Origin: Saliniradius amylolyticus
Lineage (GTDB): Bacteria; Pseudomonadota; Gammaproteobacteria; Enterobacterales; Alteromonadaceae
DNA length: 64,000 nucleotides
Assembly: GCF_003143555.1 (NCBI RefSeq)
Contig: NZ_CP029347.1
Location: forward strand, 1,612,001 to 1,676,000
Direction: 5' to 3'
Within the stretch, counting starts at the first letter, position 1, and each line of letters begins with the position of its first letter. Below the pieces are notes generated by a model. That model saw only the letters and a list, made by a program, of their open reading frames with translations. It did not search any database and had not been told where the DNA came from. A program made the translations under genes and the position numbers. Below, piece after piece: positions 59,294 through 64,000 of the stretch.

Positions 59294-60511
59294 ATGAAAA
59301 GCATTAAAAAGTCCGACAAGCTACAGGATGTGTGCTACGACATCCGAGGGCCGGTTCTTACCGAGGCACGCCGTCTGGAGGACGAGGGCGCCAAGGTACT
59401 CAAACTCAATATCGGCAATCCTGCCCCGTTTGGCTTTGATGCGCCGGACGACATTTTAAAAGACGTGATCCACAATCTGCCTACCGCGCAGGGCTATGGC
59501 GATGCCAAGGGCATCTATTCAGCCAGAGTGGCGGTAATGCAGTATTACCAGCAAAAAGGCATCCAGAACATCGATATTGACGATGTTTATATCGGTAACG
59601 GCGTCAGTGAACTCATTGTGATGGCCATGCAAGCCTTATTGAATAGCGGCGATGAGGTGCTGATCCCCAGTCCTGATTATCCGCTGTGGACCGGTGCAGT
59701 CAGCCTGTCCTCGGGCACGCCGGTGCATTATGTGTGTGACGAGCAGTCGGGTTGGTTCCCGGATATCGACGATATTAAAGCCAAGATCACCACCAATACC
59801 CGCGCAATTGTGCTAATTAACCCGAACAACCCCACCGGCGCGGTATACTCCAAAGAGCTGCTGTTGGAGATCATTGAACTGGCGCGCCAGCATGATCTCA
59901 TCATCTTCAGCGATGAGATCTACGATAAAATCCTCTACGATGAGGCCAAACACATCAGTACCGCTTCACTGGCCGATGATGTCTTTCTGGTAACTTTGTC
60001 GGGCCTGTCGAAGAACTATCGGGTGGCCGGTTTTCGGGTCGGCTGGATGATGATCAGCGGTGACAAAGCCCGTGGCCGGGATTACATTGCCGGACTGGAT
60101 ATGCTGGCCTCCATGCGCCTGAGCGCCAATGTGCCCTGCCAGCACGCCATTCAAACGGCACTGGGCGGCTATCAGAGCATTGATGATCTGGTTAAAGCCG
60201 ATGGTCGCCTGCGTTTGCAGCGGGATATCGCCTGGCGCATGCTGGATCAGACCCCCGGATTATCAGTGGTGAAACCCAAAGGCGCCATGTATTGTTTTGC
60301 CAAGGTTGACGCGAAAGCATTTGGCATCAAGGACGATGAGCAAATGGTGCTGGATCTGCTGCGACAGGAAAAGGTACTGCTGGTCCATGGCAATGCCTTT
60401 AACCTCAAACAGGGCTGTTATTTTCGTGTGGTGTTCTTACCCCATGCCGAAGAGTTACAGAGCGCCATGAAGAAAATTCAACACTTCTTCAGCCATTACC
60501 GGCAGAGCTAG
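59294..60511 (+). CDS. alaA: Alanine transaminase AlaA
   Basis: A 405-residue PLP aminotransferase making alanine from pyruvate and glutamate. The PLP lysine is in [15 protein letters not shown], and the N-terminus [17 protein letters not shown] follows E. coli AlaA. The frame opens upstream to GTG 59252, but ATG 59294 gives the E. coli length; no strong binding site distinguishes them. It is the first gene of the alaA-yfbR-dGTPase run. E. coli also has alaA (yfbQ) next to yfbR. Confidence 0.95.
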   Translation: MKSIKKSDKLQDVCYDIRGPVLTEARRLEDEGAKVLKLNIGNPAPFGFDAPDDILKDVIHNLPTAQGYGDAKGIYSARVAVMQYYQQKGIQNIDIDDVYIGNGVSELIVMAMQALLNSGDEVLIPSPDYPLWTGAVSLSSGTPVHYVCDEQSGWFPDIDDIKAKITTNTRAIVLINPNNPTGAVYSKELLLEIIELARQHDLIIFSDEIYDKILYDEAKHISTASLADDVFLVTLSGLSKNYRVAGFRVGWMMISGDKARGRDYIAGLDMLASMRLSANVPCQHAIQTALGGYQSIDDLVKADGRLRLQRDIAWRMLDQTPGLSVVKPKGAMYCFAKVDAKAFGIKDDEQMVLDLLRQEKVLLVHGNAFNLKQGCYFRVVFLPHAEELQSAMKKIQHFFSHYRQS

Positions 60512-60513
60512 CC

Positions 60514-61110
60514 ATGAGTCAGTCACAGAGCCACTTTTTCGCTCACCTCTCGCGCATGAAGCTGATCAGCCGCTGGCCGTTGATGCGTAATGTCAGCAAG
60601 GAAAATGTGCAGGAACACAGCTTACAAGTGGCCATGGTGGCCCATGGCCTGGCGCTGATCAAAAACAAACATTTCGGCGGCAATGTGGACCCATACCGCA
60701 TCGCTACCCTGGCGCTGTTTCACGATGTGTCTGAAGTGCTCACCGGCGATCTGCCTACCCCGGTTAAATACTTTAACCCGGCGATTCAGAAAGAATATAA
60801 AAAAATCGAACACATCGCCGAGCAGAAACTGATTGAAATGACCCCGGATGATTTTCGCGATCATTATGCCGGGCTTATCGATAACAGTCATCACAGCGAT
60901 CAAGAACGCTTCTTGGTTAAAGCGGCCGATGTGCTCTGCGCCTACTTAAAAACCCTGGAAGAACTATCGGCGGGTAATCATGAATTTGAGCTGGCTAAGA
61001 AACGTCTGGATCAAATCCTCAAGGACTACCAGTCGCCAGAAGTCGACTATTTTATGCAAGTTTATGTACCCAGTTTCTCCCTGAGTCTGGATGAAATCAC
61101 GCAGGAGTGA
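60514..61110 (+). CDS. yfbR: 5'-deoxynucleotidase YfbR
   Basis: A 198-residue HD-domain nucleotidase that dephosphorylates dNMPs. Metal ligands are seen as [10 protein letters not shown] and [16 protein letters not shown]. Length matches E. coli (199). It lies two bases after alaA and its last codons carry the AGGAG of the following dGTPase-like gene, so the two are translationally coupled. Confidence 0.95.
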   Translation: MSQSQSHFFAHLSRMKLISRWPLMRNVSKENVQEHSLQVAMVAHGLALIKNKHFGGNVDPYRIATLALFHDVSEVLTGDLPTPVKYFNPAIQKEYKKIEHIAEQKLIEMTPDDFRDHYAGLIDNSHHSDQERFLVKAADVLCAYLKTLEELSAGNHEFELAKKRLDQILKDYQSPEVDYFMQVYVPSFSLSLDEITQE

Positions 61111-61112
61111 CC

Positions 61113-62411
61113 ATGACCGCTTCTCCCTGGCTTGAACGACGTCACCAACAAACCGCTCGAAGCGGTGATTTACGCTCGCCCTTTCATCGTGATAAAGCCA
61201 GAATCTTGCACTCTGCCGCTTTTCGGCGTCTGCAGGCCAAAACCCAGGTACTGGGCGTCGGGGTGAGCGACTTTCACCGTACCCGACTCACTCACTCGTT
61301 GGAGGCAGCCCAAATCGGTCATGGCATCGGTGAACTGTTGAAGCGCAAATACCCAGAACTTACCCAGACATTAGCGCTCAGCGACGATCTCATCGAAGCC
61401 CTGTGCCTGGCCCATGACATTGGCCACCCACCTTTCGGTCACGGCGGCGAGACGGCTTTGCATCACAAGATGCGCGCTTATGGTGGCTTTGAGGGTAACG
61501 GCCAGACCTTCCGTATTGTCAGCAAGCTCGAACCCTACAGCCCGGACGCCGGAATGAACTTGTGCCGCCGCACTCTGCTGGGGCTGGTTAAATACCCGGC
61601 CCTGTTGTCGCAACTCGAGAATTCCGGCCCCGTTCCCAAACGGCTATCTGAAGCTTCGCCGCCCAAAGGCCTGTTTGAGGATGACGCCGATGTCTTTGAT
61701 TGGTTACTGACCCCATTCAGCGATGCCGACAGAGCCCGATTTACCCAAACCCAGCCTGATGACGTCCACCGACGAACCCGTTATAAGTCCTTTGATTGCT
61801 CAATCATGGAGCTGGCCGACGATATCGCCTACAGCATCCACGATTTAGAAGACGCCATTGTGATGGGTATCGTGCTTAAGCAAGATTTCGAACAGGCGGT
61901 GATCGGGCCCATCGAACACATTGGTGACAAAAGCCTGAACGCGTTTCTGCCCGATTTAAGTGAGCAGCTTTTCAGCCCCAATCACTATGATCGCAAAAAC
62001 GCCATTGGCGCACTGGTAAACGCCTTTATCACTCATACCGAGATCACCCTCACCGATGAAGCATTCGAAAGCCCGCTGCTGCGTCATAATGCCGCCCTGC
62101 CCCACGCCTATGCCGAAGCTCTGGGGGCATTTAAACACTTTGTGTTTGAACAGGTGATCTGTGCTCAGCCTGTCCGTGTCGCAGAATACCGCGGCCAGCA
62201 ACTGGTCATGGCACTGTTCGACGCGCTCACCGATGAGCCGGAAAAACTATTACCTGCCAACACCCGTCAACGGTGGATAAAAGCCCATAAAGAAGGGCAA
62301 AATCCTCACCGGGTTATTGCCGATTATATTTCCGGCATGACCGACGAGTATGCCTCCAGTCTCTATCGTTCACTGTATTTGCCGCCTTCCGGACGACATA
62401 CGCTGATTTAA
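61113..62411 (+). CDS. Deoxyguanosinetriphosphate triphosphohydrolase-like protein (dGTPase type 2)
   Basis: A 432-residue HD-domain phosphohydrolase that removes triphosphate from dNTPs. The metal site is seen as R-L-T-H-S-L-E-A-A-Q-I-G and L-A-H-D-I-G-H-P-P-F-G-H-G-G-E; D-D-I-A-Y-S-I-H-D-L-E-D-A-I gives the third ligand. Shorter than E. coli Dgt (505) and of the type 2 subgroup. ATG 61113 is chosen because AGGAG is seven bases upstream; GTG 61107 is in frame but poorly placed. Relatives of this class act as phage-defence nucleotidases, but general dNTP balance is the default reading. Confidence 0.9.
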   Translation: MTASPWLERRHQQTARSGDLRSPFHRDKARILHSAAFRRLQAKTQVLGVGVSDFHRTRLTHSLEAAQIGHGIGELLKRKYPELTQTLALSDDLIEALCLAHDIGHPPFGHGGETALHHKMRAYGGFEGNGQTFRIVSKLEPYSPDAGMNLCRRTLLGLVKYPALLSQLENSGPVPKRLSEASPPKGLFEDDADVFDWLLTPFSDADRARFTQTQPDDVHRRTRYKSFDCSIMELADDIAYSIHDLEDAIVMGIVLKQDFEQAVIGPIEHIGDKSLNAFLPDLSEQLFSPNHYDRKNAIGALVNAFITHTEITLTDEAFESPLLRHNAALPHAYAEALGAFKHFVFEQVICAQPVRVAEYRGQQLVMALFDALTDEPEKLLPANTRQRWIKAHKEGQNPHRVIADYISGMTDEYASSLYRSLYLPPSGRHTLI

Positions 62412-62532
62412 CCCCACTGTGCTGCTTTAACTCACACTGCTGCCGACGGCTGCGGTGGGTAGATGCCTGTGCTTTCTGATTGCACCTCACTTTACAGCTA
62501 TCCTCGCAGCCCAAATAATCCACAAAAAACAC

Positions 62533-62589
62533 TTGCATGTTTATTTATACAGTACTAATGTATTCCATATACTGTATAAACAAACAGGT
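62533..62589 (+). promoter_or_regulatory. SOS promoter with two LexA-type boxes
   Basis: CTGT-N8-ACAG at 62572-62587, with flanking TA and GT, is a perfect LexA core. A second box, ATGT-N8-ACAG at 62537-62552, lies 35 bases upstream with one mismatch. A promoter TTGCAT (62533-62538) and TAATGT (62556-62561) with 17-base spacing overlaps the first box, and the second lies just downstream, so LexA binding would block it. Confidence 0.8.
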
Positions 62590-62596
62590 AACGATA

Positions 62597-62974
62597 ATGG
62601 CAATTGTAAAACTGAATTCTGACTACCCACAGCTTCCCACGCTAACAACAGCATCGCTGACCGACGGTGGCAGGCTGGTTCAGCTTTACCAACAAGGCAC
62701 AACCGACAGACGCTGGACCTTTGTATTATCGGATACTCTTAAGTTGGCACAGCCCGATTGCCTGCACCTTCGTCGTCCCGAAGCCGAAGATGCTCAACAG
62801 TGGCTGGAAAAGATCATCACTGCCGGCCAATGCCGACTGATTCTGACCGACGATTTACCTAAGCAGTGGCTGGACTATGAACGCCTGGAATCCTTAGCGG
62901 CACAATATCAGGTTACACTGGTGAATTTGCGCCGCCCGGATCTGGACAACACCCTGGTTTATGGTCCATGGTAA
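62597..62974 (+). CDS. SulA-like SOS cell division inhibitor
   Basis: A 125-residue protein with the RecA-fold layout of SulA. The best parallel to SulA is R-R-W-T-F-V-L-S-D-T-L-K-L-A-Q-P-D, then W-L-E-K-I-I-T-A-G-Q-C-R-L-I-L-T-D-D-L-P and V-T-L-V-N-L-R-R-P-D, the positions of the FtsZ-binding strands. SulA blocks FtsZ during the SOS response. The frame opens at 62537 inside the LexA region, but ATG 62597 with AGGTAA upstream is the real start. Two LexA boxes lie just before it. The similarity to SulA is weak, so the operator evidence carries much of the call. Confidence 0.72.
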   Translation: MAIVKLNSDYPQLPTLTTASLTDGGRLVQLYQQGTTDRRWTFVLSDTLKLAQPDCLHLRRPEAEDAQQWLEKIITAGQCRLILTDDLPKQWLDYERLESLAAQYQVTLVNLRRPDLDNTLVYGPW

Positions 62975-63002
62975 GGCGCTTTGTTACCCATGCGGATTGA
63001 TT

Positions 63003-63473
63003 ATGCAGTGTTATTGCGGCTCTGGGCTAAGCTTCGCTGATTGTTGCGAGCCTTTGATTCTGGGGCAGTGTTCTCCACCTTCGGCCGAGGCATTGATGCG
63101 CTCCCGATACAGCGCCTATGCCAGCCAGAATTATGATTATATTTTAAAGACCTACAGTGCAGACCAAAGAGCGGGCCTGAGCGCCGAGGCACTGGAAGAA
63201 GCGGCTGCGAGCAGTCAATGGCTGGCTCTGCGCATTGAGGCCACCACTTCGGCCTCACAAAACCATCCTGAACAAGTGCAGTTTTGCGCGTACTACCGGG
63301 AGCAAGGTCAGCTCTGCCAATTACGGGAAACCTCCAACTTTGTGGTAGAGCACGGTGAGTGGCGCTATAGGGATGGTGTTATTGCCCCGGATTCCGGACC
63401 TGTCAAATGGCCACGCAACCAGAGTTGTTTTTGCGGTAGCGGCCTTAAATACAAACGCTGCCACGCACGGTAA
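63003..63473 (+). CDS. YchJ family (UPF0225) protein with two SEC-C motifs
   Basis: A 156-residue protein with SEC-C zinc motifs at both ends, M-Q-C-Y-C-G-S-G-L-S-F-A-D-C-C and S-C-F-C-G-S-G-L-K-Y-K-R-C-H. Between them is the YchJ core L-M-R-S-R-Y-S-A-Y-A-S-Q-N-Y-D-Y-I-L-K-T-Y. Length as E. coli YchJ (152). The function is unknown. The start is ATG 63003, 28 bases after the SulA-like gene; it may be read from the same SOS promoter, as no terminator is seen between. Confidence 0.9.
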   Translation: MQCYCGSGLSFADCCEPLILGQCSPPSAEALMRSRYSAYASQNYDYILKTYSADQRAGLSAEALEEAAASSQWLALRIEATTSASQNHPEQVQFCAYYREQGQLCQLRETSNFVVEHGEWRYRDGVIAPDSGPVKWPRNQSCFCGSGLKYKRCHAR

Positions 63474-63490
63474 TACTGACCCGAACCCTG

Positions 63491-63979
63491 TTAGGCCGCC
63501 TGAGACAGTCCGGAATGAGGCTTGAGATCCTGCAATATCTCATACAAGCCTGTGGCATCCTGAGATACCTCGGAAGAATCGACCTGACCTTTCAGCCGCT
63601 GTTGAGCCGGGTAGGACATATTGCCCATCACCTCATCATCGATATGCTTAGGATCATTGTGCAGCGACATCGGGCAAGGGTGCATGGCCGACCATAGCCT
63701 GGCCGAGCTTAACTGGCTCTGGCGGACCAGTTCACCCGTTTTCTCCTCCATGGACCAGTGTATTGGTTCGGCTTTCAGCGCAGCCTGAGGGGCTACTGAT
63801 AACTCTGCCAGTACAGAGTCAGATGCGGGAGTGTCGCTACTCGGCTCTATCCTTGGCCGGTGTAACCAATCTTCCATCAACATAGACAGCATCAAATTGA
63901 ATTCGCTGCCATGCCCCTGTTGCAGGGTTTGCCCTAACTGGCCGCTAAACTCAATATCACTGTCAATAATCGGAATCAT
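63491..63979 (-). CDS. Uncharacterised protein, VC2046/SO_2500-like
   Basis: A 162-residue protein of unknown function. The N-terminal part I-E-F-S-G-Q-L-G-Q-T-L-Q-Q-G-H-G-S-E-F-N then L-M-L-S-M-L-M-E-D resembles the start of the VC2046/SO_2500 family of Vibrio and Shewanella; the rest is polar and poorly conserved. ATG 63979 has GGAG seven bases upstream and is preferred to the start at 63997. It is convergent with the YchJ gene, 17 bases apart. Confidence 0.65.
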   Translation of the reverse strand: MIPIIDSDIEFSGQLGQTLQQGHGSEFNLMLSMLMEDWLHRPRIEPSSDTPASDSVLAELSVAPQAALKAEPIHWSMEEKTGELVRQSQLSSARLWSAMHPCPMSLHNDPKHIDDEVMGNMSYPAQQRLKGQVDSSEVSQDATGLYEILQDLKPHSGLSQAA

Positions 63980-64000
63980 GACGTTTCTCCAACACACCTA

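Overview
The window is a piece of chromosome from a free-living gammaproteobacterium, most likely of the Alteromonadales (Alteromonadaceae-like). The evidence is gene order: rne next to rluC and the plsX-fab cluster, gyrA-serC-aroA-cmk-rpsA-ihfB-lapAB-pyrF, gyrA/ubiG divergence, nrdAB-yfaE, tusDCB-tusE, and ftsK-lolA-rarA-crcB-serS beside a divergent lrp/ald pair. Almost everything is housekeeping. There is no rRNA operon, CRISPR array, insertion sequence, integrase or prophage. Species was inferred from gene content only.

Layout. 1-2.4 kb: end of a sugar ABC importer ATPase, a PfkB sugar kinase and an AGE-family isomerase, which look like one sugar-catabolic operon. 2.5-9.1 kb: SMR pump and YgiQ, a SpoU methyltransferase, a CadC-like membrane regulator facing a small secreted TPR protein, and a GNAT acetyltransferase. 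9.1-9.7 kb: tRNA-Ser(UGA) with promoter, terminator and a hairpin-rich tail. 9.9-12.1 kb: a Bax1-I membrane protein and the tusDCBE sulfur relay, with an unlisted 43-residue membrane ORF facing it. 12.2-18.3 kb: serS, crcB, rarA, lolA, ftsK. 18.4-20.1 kb: lrp and ald around a good Lrp site. 20.3-22.3 kb is the only clearly accessory stretch: two small genes (a DCC thiol oxidoreductase and an A+T-rich coiled-coil/zinc-ribbon protein) between DNA full of strong hairpins.

22.3-37.5 kb: an EF-hand protein, trhO, ctlX, then the tatD-holB-tmk-mltG-pabC-fabF-acpP-fabG-fabD-fabH-plsX-rpmF-yceD block (fatty acid and envelope synthesis), the Maf pyrophosphatase YceF, a HAD phosphatase and rluC. 37.5-40.9 kb: RNase E with a long structured leader and a degradosome scaffold. 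41-51.2 kb, all minus strand: pyrF, lapB, lapA, ihfB, rpsA, cmk, aroA, serC, gyrA. 51.4-57 kb: ubiG, a HAD phosphatase, nrdA, nrdB, yfaE. 57-64 kb: a lipoprotein, a GGDEF diguanylate cyclase, an LRAT-like protein, alaA, yfbR, a dGTPase-like protein, a SulA-like gene behind two LexA-type boxes, a YchJ-family protein and a VC2046-like protein.

Nothing here is a convincing new multi-gene system. The best leads are the SOS-controlled SulA-like inhibitor, the coupled yfbR/dGTPase dNTP-catabolic pair a few kb from nrdAB, the hairpin-bounded accessory locus at 20-22 kb, the CadC-like/TPR pair, the LRAT-like protein, and the 43-residue membrane ORF that shares its stop codon region with tusE. Start codons were reassigned inside many longer frames; the reasons are given gene by gene.
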